Positions 36,185 to 44,508 of a stretch of DNA of 64,000 nucleotides are shown here, one piece after another. Numbering within the stretch: position 1 is the stretch's first letter; every line of letters begins with the position of its first letter. The position numbers and the translations under genes are program-made. This DNA comes from Micromonospora saelicesensis. Its GTDB lineage: Bacteria; Actinomycetota; Actinomycetes; Mycobacteriales; Micromonosporaceae. The notes under the pieces are model-generated. The model was not told the origin of the DNA and searched no databases. It saw only the letters and a program-made list of their open reading frames with translations. Location: NCBI RefSeq assembly GCF_900091575.1, contig NZ_FMCR01000002.1:837760-901759 (forward strand). The letters run 5' to 3'.

Positions 36185-36542
36185 CGAGGCGTGGTACGAC
36201 GACGACGCGGGCCCGGTCGCCCGGCCCTACACGATGACCGGGGGGCGCACCGCGCCCGCACGCGGCCAGTTCGACCTGATCTCGCTGGTCGTCGCCCGGA
36301 GGGGGGTCACGCCTCCCACACCGCTCTTCCCCGAACAGGCGCGGATCGTCGAGCTGTGTCACCATCCAGTGTCGGTGGCCGAGGTGGGTGCCGAGTTGGA
36401 TCTTCCGCTGGGGACGGTCCGGGTACTGCTCGGTGACCTGCTCGCGGCCGGGCTGATCGAGACGCACGAACCGCCGATGCTGTCGGAGCTGCCGACCGAG
36501 GATCTGCTCGAGGCGATACTCGTCGGGCTTCGCGGGTTGTGA
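36162..36542 (+). CDS. Conservon CvnC-like DUF742 protein
   Basis: The 126-residue protein is DUF742: RPYTMTGGRTAPA, FDLISLVVA, PEQARIVELCHHPVSVAEVGAELDLPLGTVRVLLGDLLAAGLIETH by position. This is a small winged-helix-like domain always found between the roadblock and the GTPase in conservons. It starts at GTG 36162 inside the CvnB-like gene. Downstream of it one expects CvnD, but none is present. Confidence 0.9.
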   Translation: MHTSGTTDEAWYDDDAGPVARPYTMTGGRTAPARGQFDLISLVVARRGVTPPTPLFPEQARIVELCHHPVSVAEVGAELDLPLGTVRVLLGDLLAAGLIETHEPPMLSELPTEDLLEAILVGLRGL

Positions 36543-36616
36543 CCGGGCAGGCGCCACCCGCGACCCGGGCGGATCGTGGGCGCGCACCCGGCGACGAACT
36601 GAAGGAGAGACTGGCA

Positions 36617-37354
36617 GTGCCGGCAACACCACCCCAGCCACGCCGTACCGTGGCGATCATCCTGCTGGATCGGGTCGTGGCCCTCGTCACGGCCGCACGG
36701 CGGGTGCTCACCGGTCGGGAGGACGTCTCGCGGGCCACCTGGGTGGCCGTCGTCGCGGCGCTCGGGGTGCTGATCGCGACGGCCGTGTCCGTCGTCGGGG
36801 TGCTGCGTACGCCGGAGAAGCTGACGCCGGTGACCCTCGACCCGCCGCCGTCGGTCGAGCAGGTGGGCGCGTCGCCGTCCGGTACCCCCCGCGCGCAGGC
36901 GCGACCGGCGGTCACCAGCCCTGCGGTGCCCGCTTCCCCGCCCGCCTCGGCCTCCTCGGACCCACCGGCGGTCACGTCGTCGACCCGGCCCACGCCGACC
37001 GGTGCGACCGCCGAACCCACCCCGGCGGCCCTGGGCGCGGACTTCGCCATCACGGACAACGCCCTGCTCAGTTACGGCGCGACAGTGACGATCAGCAATC
37101 CCGGCTCGGTCCCGGCCCCGGGGTGGACGCTTGTCGTCACCCTGCCCCGGGAGTCGCTGGGGATCAGCGGGGTCGAGGGAGCGCAGGCCAGCCGGGACGG
37201 TGCGGTGTGGACGTTCGTGCCGGACCCGAACAGCGGTCAGGTGCCCGGCAGCGCCTCGGTCCGGGTGACGTTCCGGGTCAACGGCTCGTTGACCGGTTCC
37301 GCCCCCAAGGCGTGCACGATCGACGGGGTCGCCTGCTCCGGCCTGCCGAACTGA
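36617..37354 (+). CDS. Membrane-anchored extracytoplasmic protein with CBM2-like domain, in the CvnD position
   Basis: The 245-residue protein has a cytoplasmic Pro/Arg stretch, one membrane helix (about 44-65), a long Ser/Pro/Thr linker (about 75-140) and a C-terminal beta-sandwich resembling CBM2 (DNALLSYGATVTISNPGSVPAPGWTLVVTLP and VRVTFRVNG). Two cysteines near the end may bridge. I chose GTG 36617, after AAGGAGAG at 7 nt, over the upstream GTG 36539 which overlaps the DUF742 stop. It takes the operon place normally occupied by the conservon GTPase and could be the outward sensor or cell-wall anchor of the module. Confidence 0.75.
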   Translation: MPATPPQPRRTVAIILLDRVVALVTAARRVLTGREDVSRATWVAVVAALGVLIATAVSVVGVLRTPEKLTPVTLDPPPSVEQVGASPSGTPRAQARPAVTSPAVPASPPASASSDPPAVTSSTRPTPTGATAEPTPAALGADFAITDNALLSYGATVTISNPGSVPAPGWTLVVTLPRESLGISGVEGAQASRDGAVWTFVPDPNSGQVPGSASVRVTFRVNGSLTGSAPKACTIDGVACSGLPN

Positions 37355-37455
37355 CCAGTCCGGGACGCCCCGATCGAGCGCGGTACACCCGGCGTTCCGG
37401 CGGCAGCCATGCTTGATTGATCATCAGTTCGGGCGCGCTTCGTACCGTCGCGACC

Positions 37456-39372
37456 ATGACTGTCCTACCCGCATCACCGTCGCGTCGCCGCGCCGGGTCA
37501 CGCCTCGGCGCCCTGGGTACCCGGGCCGCCGCCTCCGTCGCCGTTCTCGCCGTCACCGGCGCTGCCGTCGCGGTCGCCGTCGCGACCTCGTCACCCGCCA
37601 CCGCCGAGCCGGGCAGCGTCGTCGTCTCGGAGAACTTCTCGGCCGGGTCGCTGCCCGCCGGTTGGCACGCGGTCGACGGCACCTGGAAGGTCGAGAACGG
37701 CCGACTGTACGGAACCTCCGCCAGCTCCAGCGAGAACAACAAGATCACCTTCGGTCGGCACCTGAACGACTTCCGCCTCGAGGCGACCATGCGCTTCGAG
37801 TCGGTCTCGGCCGCCACCCGCTGGGCCTCGCTCGGCATCGACGTCCCCGCCAGCGGCGCGACCCCATGGTGGATCGCCACCATGCGCAGCGGCACCACAG
37901 CCGCCAACGGGCTCGAATTCGCCCAGCGGACCACTGCCAACGCCTGGGTCGTGACGAACACCGCCTCTGCCCCGTCCGCCGCCGGCACCGGCCGGGACGT
38001 GCGCGTCGCCGTCGAGGTGCACGGCAACCAGGCCCGCTGGATCTTCGACGGGCGGGAGGCGATGCGGACCAGCAGCCTCCAGCGTTCCGCCGACGGGGTC
38101 CAGGGGCTCTTCGTCAACGGCGCGACAGTGTCGTACGACGACGTCACCGTCACCGAGCTGGCGCCGAACGGCTACCTGCGCCCCGAGGGCAGCCCGTTCA
38201 CAGTGATCGCCCACCGGGGCGCGTCCGCCGCCGCACCGGAGAACACCCTCGTCGCCCAGGAGATCGCCCGCAAGGGCGGCGCCGACTGGATCGAGAACGA
38301 CGTCCAGCCGAGCAGGGACGGCATCCCGTTCATCCTGCACGACGGCACCGTCGACCGGACCACCGACGGCACCGGCAACATCCGGGACCTGACCGCCGCG
38401 CAGATCAAGGCGCTCGACGCCGGCTCCTGGTTCGGCCCGCAGTACGTCGGCGAGCGGGTGCCCACCCTCGCGGAGCAACTCGCCGACCTGCGGACGCGGG
38501 GCGGCAACCTGCTCGTGGAGATCAAGGGCAGGCACACCCGCGACGAGGTCGCCACGATCATCCAGGTGATCCGGGACGAGCAGATGATGGGCCGGGTCTT
38601 CATCCAGAGTTTCGAGGTCGACGCCCTGAAGTACACCTACGAGATCGCCCCCGAGCTGCCGCTCGGCCTGCTCCGCAGCACCCTTGACGCCGACCCGGTG
38701 GCGATCGCGAAGGAGCTGCACCTGACCGCGTACAACCCGGACGGCAACGCGCTGTTGGCCAAGCCGGAGGTCGTCGCCCCACTGCACGCCGCCGGGGTCG
38801 CCGTGATGGCCTGGACGATGGACTCCGCCGGCCTGTGGCAGCGGCTGGAGCGGATCGGCACCGACGCGATCATCACCAACCGCGCGGCGGAGCTGGTCGG
38901 CTGGAACTCGGCGTTCGTCCAGCGGGCCTCCGCCGACCCGACCGTGCAGATCACCTCGCCGGCCAACGGGGCTCGGCTGGACCGGGCACAGTCCCCGGTG
39001 ATCGCGGTCGCCGCGACCAACGCGGACACCGTCACAGTGACGCTGGACGGTAAGAAGTCGGCCGCCGGGCGCAAGCTCGACCTGGCCAGGCTGACCGCCG
39101 GCCGGCACACCATCACCACCGAGGCGACCGGGCCCGAGGGCACCGCCACCGCGACCAGCACCTTCACCGTGACGGTGGGCCAGGCCGGCCTCGGCTACCT
39201 GATCCTCACCTCGGGCGCGGACCCGGCCGCCGTCACCGCGATGACCACCAAGCTGGCCCACGCCCAGTACGCCGAGCTGGCCACCTACGCCGACCGGCAG
39301 GCCGGCAAGCTGGTGCCGGCGGAGGTCGCCAGCGTCATCGCCGCCGACGCCCGCACCCTCGCTCTGAAGTAG
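37456..39372 (+). CDS. Secreted glycerophosphodiester phosphodiesterase with lectin-like N-terminal domain
   Basis: The 638-residue protein starts at ATG 37456 and has an N-terminal signal peptide (about 1-50, Arg-rich, possibly Tat). A concanavalin-like/DUF1080-type beta-sandwich follows (about 55-235), then a GDPD barrel (about 240-500). The barrel has HRGASAAAPENT, IENDVQPSRDGIPFILHD and an EIKG strand, which carry the metal-binding and catalytic residues. A bacterial Ig-like domain (about 505-585) and a helical C-end complete it. It would hydrolyse glycerophosphodiesters or teichoic-acid-like polymers outside the cell. A strong hairpin follows the stop. Confidence 0.9.
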   Translation: MTVLPASPSRRRAGSRLGALGTRAAASVAVLAVTGAAVAVAVATSSPATAEPGSVVVSENFSAGSLPAGWHAVDGTWKVENGRLYGTSASSSENNKITFGRHLNDFRLEATMRFESVSAATRWASLGIDVPASGATPWWIATMRSGTTAANGLEFAQRTTANAWVVTNTASAPSAAGTGRDVRVAVEVHGNQARWIFDGREAMRTSSLQRSADGVQGLFVNGATVSYDDVTVTELAPNGYLRPEGSPFTVIAHRGASAAAPENTLVAQEIARKGGADWIENDVQPSRDGIPFILHDGTVDRTTDGTGNIRDLTAAQIKALDAGSWFGPQYVGERVPTLAEQLADLRTRGGNLLVEIKGRHTRDEVATIIQVIRDEQMMGRVFIQSFEVDALKYTYEIAPELPLGLLRSTLDADPVAIAKELHLTAYNPDGNALLAKPEVVAPLHAAGVAVMAWTMDSAGLWQRLERIGTDAIITNRAAELVGWNSAFVQRASADPTVQITSPANGARLDRAQSPVIAVAATNADTVTVTLDGKKSAAGRKLDLARLTAGRHTITTEATGPEGTATATSTFTVTVGQAGLGYLILTSGADPAAVTAMTTKLAHAQYAELATYADRQAGKLVPAEVASVIAADARTLALK

Positions 39373-39381
39373 AGGTTCGAA

Positions 39382-39414
39382 GGGTGGCGCCGGTCCGAGG
39401 GGCCGGCGCCACCC
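39382..39414. terminator. Hairpin terminator between convergent genes
   Basis: Perfect 12-bp arms (39382-39393 with 39403-39414) just after the GDPD stop and before the minus-strand membrane protein stop. Confidence 0.75.
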
Positions 39415-39421
39415 CGAGTCC

Positions 39422-40018
39422 TCAGGGGACGGGCACGGGCGACTCGGCACGCTCGTCCTGCTGTCGCACCAGCGGCAGCGCCGGGACCAACGCCAGCGCC
39501 ATGCACAGGCCACCGAACGGAAGCAGGTCGAGGGTGACCGCCGGCAGGACGATCCCGGCGAGGAGCAGCGGCACACTCCACCACGGCAGCCGCCGTCGGG
39601 CGGCGAGCATGCCCGTGAGGACGAGCAGGCCCAGGAAGAAGAACTGGGGTACGACGTCGTAGAAGGCCACCTCCACACCGGGGATGTCCTTGAATTCCGC
39701 GCCGAGCCTCGACATCTCCGCCCGGTCCTCGGCCAGCAGCCCCTCGACGATGTCCGCACCGAACTGCACCATCGTCGCGGCGAGGCCGACCAATGTGCCG
39801 ATCACCACCCCGGTGCGCCACGGACTGCGGGGCAGCAGGCGGGACAGCGCGAGCACACCCGGGACGAAGCACACCATGCCGGCGAGAGCGACCAGGTGGG
39901 CGGCCTGCCAGTCGAGCCCGGGGCCGTACACCCCGTCGGATCTTGCCCACAGCCGGACCAGGCCGTAGGCCACGATGCCGACCGGTCCGGCGATCACGTA
40001 GAGCACAGCGCGTTTCAT
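39422..40018 (-). CDS. Polytopic membrane protein of unknown function
   Basis: The 198-residue protein has five to six hydrophobic helices and a short charged C-terminus. The start is uncertain between ATG 40018 (chosen, MKRAVLYVIAGP) and ATG 40030; neither has a strong ribosome-binding site. I do not recognise the family. It is probably monocistronic and resembles small DUF-type actinobacterial membrane proteins. Confidence 0.65.
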   Translation of the reverse strand: MKRAVLYVIAGPVGIVAYGLVRLWARSDGVYGPGLDWQAAHLVALAGMVCFVPGVLALSRLLPRSPWRTGVVIGTLVGLAATMVQFGADIVEGLLAEDRAEMSRLGAEFKDIPGVEVAFYDVVPQFFFLGLLVLTGMLAARRRLPWWSVPLLLAGIVLPAVTLDLLPFGGLCMALALVPALPLVRQQDERAESPVPVP

Positions 40019-40143
40019 GCCAGCCAGCATGTGGCCGCCGACCCCGGCCGGCCTCCGGGAGGTTCCCTCGGGTCGCCCTGGCTTTCGTCTCAGGTCTTCC
40101 ACCGAGCAACCCCGAGACCCGCCCGACCACCACGTGCCGGCGG

Positions 40144-40692
40144 TCAGGGACGAAATGGCTTGCCGGTCAGCGCGGATTCCTCTGGAAACGCCAACGAGCT
40201 GAAGAACTTCTCCGTCTCGGCACTGCGGATGCCCTCGATCTTCACCAGCAGCACCTCTGTCGCCGCGTACGCGCGCTGCTCGCGCTCGGCCGGATCAGCG
40301 GTTGCCTCGGCGCGACCGAACGCGAGTCTCCACTGGCTGCTCGCCTCGATGAGGGCGAAATGGGTACGCCGCAGCAGTGCCCACATCTGATCCCACTGAT
40401 AAAAGGTGCGTAGCGCGGTGGCCGTGGCGATGACCACGCCCGAGACCGCGATTACCAGGTTCTTACCCGGATAGCTGAAGCCGGCGAGCAGTGGCAGTGA
40501 CGCACTGACGACGATGACCAGGATGCCGGTGAAACGAAACAGTCGGCGGTGCCATTTCGCCCGCCAGTCGTAATGGTCCCTGAGCTTGTTGATGCTTTCT
40601 TCGGCCAACGCGCGGTAGACCTGCAACGGATCGCCGGGAGCGCCGTTCTGCGACTCGGCGAACAACCCGCTCTGTCCTTGGTCAACAGACAC
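40144..40692 (-). CDS. DUF4231/SLATT-type two-helix membrane protein
   Basis: The 182-residue protein has a helical N-terminal part, two consecutive membrane helices (about 52-74 and 80-97, GILVIVVSASLPLLAGF and NLVIAVSGVVIATATAL), and a helical C-terminal part. That is the arrangement of the SLATT superfamily (DUF4231), predicted pore-forming effectors of nucleotide-sensing conflict systems. No SMODS or SLOG partner is nearby. Instead the start (GTG 40692) lies 1 nt downstream of a GDPD stop, so the two are translationally coupled. The base composition is slightly less GC-rich than that of its neighbours. Confidence 0.75.
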   Translation of the reverse strand: MSVDQGQSGLFAESQNGAPGDPLQVYRALAEESINKLRDHYDWRAKWHRRLFRFTGILVIVVSASLPLLAGFSYPGKNLVIAVSGVVIATATALRTFYQWDQMWALLRRTHFALIEASSQWRLAFGRAEATADPAEREQRAYAATEVLLVKIEGIRSAETEKFFSSLAFPEESALTGKPFRP

Positions 40693-40693
40693 G

Positions 40694-41461
40694 TCACGAT
40701 GCTAGATGCTGGCCATGCGACGGTCTATAGCCCGAGAAAACGATGTTGTCGGAGTATTGACGGGCGAACATCTCCCGCTCCGGTGAGGCGACTGGCCAGG
40801 AAATCACCGGAACACCGCGGCGACGCCACCACGCCGTCAGATTGGACGGAAATGCGTCCACCTCGTAGGCCAGAAAATCAGGCCGGGTGACCAGGTTGCT
40901 GACCATACTGCGACCCACCATCCGGGTCAGCGGCCCGGCGGTGCGCAGCAGGCCGCAGATGCGCCCCACCGGCACCCGGCGGTGCGGCGGCAGCTTTCGC
41001 ACCGCGACCCGCAGCGCCGCCACGAGCAACGGGTCGAAGGATTCGACCGCGTAACGCCCCGGGTAGTCGGCGGTCTGTCGCAGCACCTCGTCGACGAGAT
41101 CGAAGTTGAGGGCGAGCGTCGGCCGTTTCAGCTCGATCAGCAGGGGCACCCGGCCGGCGACCAGGTCCAGCACCTGCGACAGCGTGGGTACCCGCTGGTC
41201 GGTGCCCTGCAACCGGAGCCGCTGCCGATCGGCCGGGGTCAGCTCCGCGGTGGCGATCGCCGCACCGGTGAGCGCGGTCAGGTCGTAGTCGTGGACGACA
41301 ACGAGCTCGCCCGAGCGGGTGAGCTGCACGTCCAGTTCGCAGGCGTAGCCGGCCTCGGCGGCCGCCTCGAACGCCGCCAGCGAGTTGGCGGGTCGATCGT
41401 CGCCGGTCAGCCCGCGGTGCGCGATCGGGATGTCGAGCAGCCAACGGTCGTCGGACGACAC
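40694..41461 (-). CDS. Cytoplasmic glycerophosphodiester phosphodiesterase
   Basis: The 255-residue protein has the GDPD barrel with IAHRGLTGDDRPANSLAAFEAA, YACELDVQLTRSGELVVVHDYDL, LIELKRP and AYEVDAFPSN. There is no signal peptide. GTG 41461 follows AGGAGG at 5 nt; the longer upstream reading is not credible. It hydrolyses glycerophosphodiesters to glycerol-3-phosphate and an alcohol. It is co-transcribed with the SLATT protein, suggesting a lipid- or membrane-linked function for the pair. Confidence 0.87.
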   Translation of the reverse strand: MSSDDRWLLDIPIAHRGLTGDDRPANSLAAFEAAAEAGYACELDVQLTRSGELVVVHDYDLTALTGAAIATAELTPADRQRLRLQGTDQRVPTLSQVLDLVAGRVPLLIELKRPTLALNFDLVDEVLRQTADYPGRYAVESFDPLLVAALRVAVRKLPPHRRVPVGRICGLLRTAGPLTRMVGRSMVSNLVTRPDFLAYEVDAFPSNLTAWWRRRGVPVISWPVASPEREMFARQYSDNIVFSGYRPSHGQHLAS

Positions 41462-41683
41462 GCGATCCTCCTGAGCTTCCGGGACCGGGTTACCGCACTC
41501 CGGAGCAGGCCGTGGAAGGGTTTTCGCGTACCTTACAGCGGCCGGTCCCGCGGCGGCGGTGGGCGGCGCCGTCGATGTCGCGGTCCTCGTGCTCCCGGTG
41601 GTACGCGCGCTCAGCGGTCGCTGATGAGGGGGGTAGTCGTCGCTGGTGAGCGGGGAACGGGGCGAGCCGACCGGGTGGCGAGC

Positions 41684-42082
41684 ATGTTTCATGCTGGAGT
41701 GGTGATTCGTTTCGTACTGAATGTGCTGTGGCTCGTCTTCGGCGGCGGCCTCGTGCTGGCGGTCGGCTACGGCATCGCCGCGCTGATCTGCTTCGTCCTG
41801 GTCATCACCATCCCGTTCGGCGTCGCGTCGCTGCGCCTGGCGGTCTACTCGCTGTGGCCCTTCGGCCGCACCCTGGTACCCAAGCCGGGCGCGGGCGTCG
41901 GCTCCGGCGTGGCGAACATCCTCTGGGTGGTGCTGGCCGGATGGTGGCTGGCGCTCTCCCACATCCTCGCGGGCATCGCCCTCTGCGTCACGATCATCGG
42001 GATCCCGTTCGGCATCGCCAACTTCAAGCTCGTTCCGGCCGCGTTCTGGCCCCTCGGCCGCGAGGTCCTCGACGTGCCCTGA
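41684..42082 (+). CDS. YccF-family (DUF307) inner-membrane protein
   Basis: The protein of about 132 residues aligns with E. coli YccF in two half repeats: LNVLWLVFGGGLVLAVGYGIAAL...SLWPFGR and VANILWVVLAGWWLALSHILAGIALCVTIIGIPFGIANFKL by position, each forming a pair of helices. Start ATG 41684; internal GTGs at 41699 and 41702 would align better with the E. coli N-terminus but lack spacing for their GGAG. Function unknown. A terminator hairpin follows. Confidence 0.85.
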   Translation: MFHAGVVIRFVLNVLWLVFGGGLVLAVGYGIAALICFVLVITIPFGVASLRLAVYSLWPFGRTLVPKPGAGVGSGVANILWVVLAGWWLALSHILAGIALCVTIIGIPFGIANFKLVPAAFWPLGREVLDVP

Positions 42083-42092
42083 ACACGGAAAA

Positions 42093-42113
42093 CGGGAGAC
42101 ACCTGGTCTCCCG
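42093..42113 (+). terminator. Hairpin terminator after yccF
   Basis: CGGGAGAC (42093-42100) pairs with GTCTCCCG (42106-42113) around a 5-nt loop, 10 bp after the stop codon. It insulates yccF from the RAE-controlled helR promoter. Confidence 0.75.
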
Positions 42114-42138
42114 CCACTTCTAACTTATACCGCACTGG

Positions 42139-42157
42139 GGGGCTTGCGGCAAGACCC
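42139..42157 (+). promoter_or_regulatory. Rifamycin-associated element (RAE)
   Basis: GGGGCTTGCGGCAAGACCC is a near match to the 19-bp rifamycin-associated element found upstream of rifamycin-inactivating and HelR genes in actinomycetes (GGGGCTTGCGGCAAG-type core). It is 59 bp before the HelR TTG start, and AT-rich sequence (TAACTTATACCG) lies just upstream. The match is to a remembered consensus and needs an alignment check. Confidence 0.8.
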
Positions 42158-42215
42158 CGTTTATGACGCAGAATCGTCGGCCGAGGCCAAATTCTGCCGA
42201 AATGGAAGTCATGAA

Positions 42216-44372
42216 TTGGATTCCTTGCCCACCTCCGTGTTCGAACTTCCCGATCACCTCGCCCCCAAGGCCGACCCGGCGCTCATCGCCCACGACGAGC
42301 GGCACTTCGCGGCCATGGCGCAGGGCCTCGCGCAGCTGAGCGCGGAGCTGTCCGACCGTCTGGACACCGCTCGTCGAGCGCCCGGCGGCAAGGGCCGGCA
42401 GGCCGTCGACCGGGACGAGGAGGTCCGTCGGCTGACCGCCCGCCTGCGCTCGCTGAGCCGCTACGGGCTGGACCTGTGCCTCGGCCACGTGGTCGAGGCG
42501 GACAACCCCGAGCCGGTGTACGTCGGACGTCGCGGTCTCACCGACAGCACGGGCCGGCGGCTGCTGCTCGACTGGCGCTCACCCGCCGCCGAGCCGTTCT
42601 TCGGCGCGACACACGCCAACCCGATGGGTCTGGCGAGCCGCCGCCGGTACCGCTGGACCCGCGGCCGGATCAGCGACTACTGGGACGAGGTGTTCACCCC
42701 GGACGGGTTCGTGGGGCACGCCGTCGCGCTCGACGACCAGTCCGCCTTCATCGCCAGTCTGGGCAGCGCCCGGTCGGCCCGGATGCGCGACGTGCTCAGC
42801 ACGATCCAGGCCGACCAGGACGCCATCATCCGGGCGGGGTCGGCCGGTGCCCTCGTGGTCGACGGTGGTCCGGGCACCGGCAAGACCGTCGTCGCCCTGC
42901 ACCGCACCGCGTACCTGCTCTACTCCGACCCGCGTCTCGGTCAGCGCCGGGGTGGGGTGCTCTTCGTGGGGCCGCACCAGCCCTACCTGGCCTACGTCGC
43001 CGACGTCCTGCCCAGCCTCGGAGAGGAGGACGTGCAGACCTGCACCCTGCACGACCTCGTTCCCGAGGGGGCCACGGCAACCGCCGACACCGACCCGGAG
43101 GTGGCCCGGCTGAAGTCCTCGGCCGAGCTGGTCCGGGCCATCGACGCGGCGGTGCGGTTCTACGAGGACCCGCCGACCGCTCCGATGACGATCACGGTCG
43201 GCGACTCCGACGTCCGGTTGAGCGCCGACGACTGGGCCGACGCGTTCCAGGCACCGGGCCCCGGCACCCCGCACAACGAGGCGCGCGAGGAGATCTGGGA
43301 GGAGTTGCTCACGATCCTCGTCGACCGGTACGACGGCGAGGAGCCGGACGACGTGCTCCGCGACTCGCTGCTGCGTAACCGGGAGCTGCGGGCGACTGTC
43401 AACCGTGCCTGGCCGTTGCTCGACGCGGCCGATCTCGTGGGTGACCTGTGGTCGGTGCCCGCGTACCTGCGCAGGTGCGCGCCGTGGCTCAGCGCGGCGG
43501 AGGTCCGCAAGCTGCAACGCGACGAGCCCCGGGCCTGGACCGTGTCCGACCTGCCGCTGCTCGACGCGGCCCGACAGCGGCTCGGCGACGCGGAGAGGTC
43601 GGGGCGCACCCGTCGGCGCGACCCGGCCGCCGCCGTGGAGCGCGAGCACATGGCCCGGGTCGTCGACGAACTGCTCGCGGCCGACACCTACGACGACGGC
43701 GAGGGTCTGCTGGCGATGCTGCGCCAACCCGACCTGCGCGACGTCCTGGTCGACGAGTCCGCGCTGCCGGACGTCGACCCGGACCTGCTGGCCGGTCCGT
43801 TCGCGCACATCGTCGTGGACGAGGCGCAGGAGCTGACCGACGCCCAGTGGCAGATGCTGCTGGCACGCTGCCCGTCGCGCAGCTTCACCATCGTGGGCGA
43901 CCGCGCCCAGGCCCGGCACGGGTTCACCGAGTCGTGGCCGGAACGCCTCAAGCGGATCGGGCTCGACCGGGTCACAGTGGCCTCGTTGGGCATCAACTAC
44001 CGGACGCCGGCGGAGGTCATGGCGGAGGCCGAACCGGTCATCCGGGCCGTGCTCCCCGACGCAAACGTGCCGACCTCCATCCGTGGCAACGGGCTTCCCG
44101 TCGTCCACGGATCGGTCGCCGACCTGGTGTCGATCCTCGACACCTGGCTCGCCGCGCACACCGACGGGATCGCCTGCGTCATCGGCGACCCGACGTTCCC
44201 GCCCACCGCCCGGGTCCGGTCACTGAGCCCGGAGCAGGCCAAGGGGCTGGAGTTCGACCTGGTCGTCCTCGTCGACCCGGAAACCTTCGGCACCGGCATC
44301 TCGGGGGCGGTCGACCGCTACGTCGCGATGACCCGGGCCACCCAGCAACTCGTGCTCCTGACCAGCGACTGA
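42216..44372 (+). CDS. helR: RNA polymerase recycling motor ATPase HelR
   Basis: The 718-residue UvrD/Rep-like protein begins DSLPTSVFELPDHLAPKADPALIAHDERHFAAMAQ by position, matching HelR N-termini. Its parts are a helical coiled-coil region (about 20-100), an SF1 core with Walker A GGPGTGKT (K223), a Walker B IVVDEAQELTDAQW, and C-terminal motifs SLSPEQAKGLEFDLVVLVDPE and YVAMTRATQQLVLL. HelR removes rifamycins and stalled RNA polymerase and gives rifamycin tolerance. Start TTG 42216 follows GGAAG at 7 nt and lies 59 bp after the RAE; upstream readings would put coding sequence through the RAE. The genus includes rifamycin producers, so immunity is an expected role. Confidence 0.9.
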   Translation: MDSLPTSVFELPDHLAPKADPALIAHDERHFAAMAQGLAQLSAELSDRLDTARRAPGGKGRQAVDRDEEVRRLTARLRSLSRYGLDLCLGHVVEADNPEPVYVGRRGLTDSTGRRLLLDWRSPAAEPFFGATHANPMGLASRRRYRWTRGRISDYWDEVFTPDGFVGHAVALDDQSAFIASLGSARSARMRDVLSTIQADQDAIIRAGSAGALVVDGGPGTGKTVVALHRTAYLLYSDPRLGQRRGGVLFVGPHQPYLAYVADVLPSLGEEDVQTCTLHDLVPEGATATADTDPEVARLKSSAELVRAIDAAVRFYEDPPTAPMTITVGDSDVRLSADDWADAFQAPGPGTPHNEAREEIWEELLTILVDRYDGEEPDDVLRDSLLRNRELRATVNRAWPLLDAADLVGDLWSVPAYLRRCAPWLSAAEVRKLQRDEPRAWTVSDLPLLDAARQRLGDAERSGRTRRRDPAAAVEREHMARVVDELLAADTYDDGEGLLAMLRQPDLRDVLVDESALPDVDPDLLAGPFAHIVVDEAQELTDAQWQMLLARCPSRSFTIVGDRAQARHGFTESWPERLKRIGLDRVTVASLGINYRTPAEVMAEAEPVIRAVLPDANVPTSIRGNGLPVVHGSVADLVSILDTWLAAHTDGIACVIGDPTFPPTARVRSLSPEQAKGLEFDLVVLVDPETFGTGISGAVDRYVAMTRATQQLVLLTSD

Positions 44373-44426
44373 GGGCATGCCGCCCGACCGGGTTCGGGAG
44401 CACCCCGGGCCATGTGGCACTCATCG

Positions 44427-44470
44427 GCGGTATACCGCTGAGGAATATTCATTCCTCAGCGGTATACCGC
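44427..44470. repeat. Nested 44-bp palindrome between convergent genes
   Basis: Perfect 20-bp arms (44427-44446 and 44451-44470) with an ATTC loop. Each arm itself contains the 12-bp palindrome GCGGTATACCGC. It lies between the convergent helR and sugar dehydrogenase genes and can serve as a two-way terminator, but its nested symmetry and AT-rich centre are unusual for this genome. Confidence 0.7.
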
Positions 44471-44508
44471 TCTCCAGCCACATCGCCCCTACTGCATTCG
44501 ATCAGGGC

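Noticed and set aside
44427..44470. Terminal inverted repeat of an insertion sequence
   Set aside because: No transposase, no second copy and no target-site duplication in the window; arms are adjacent, not flanking DNA.
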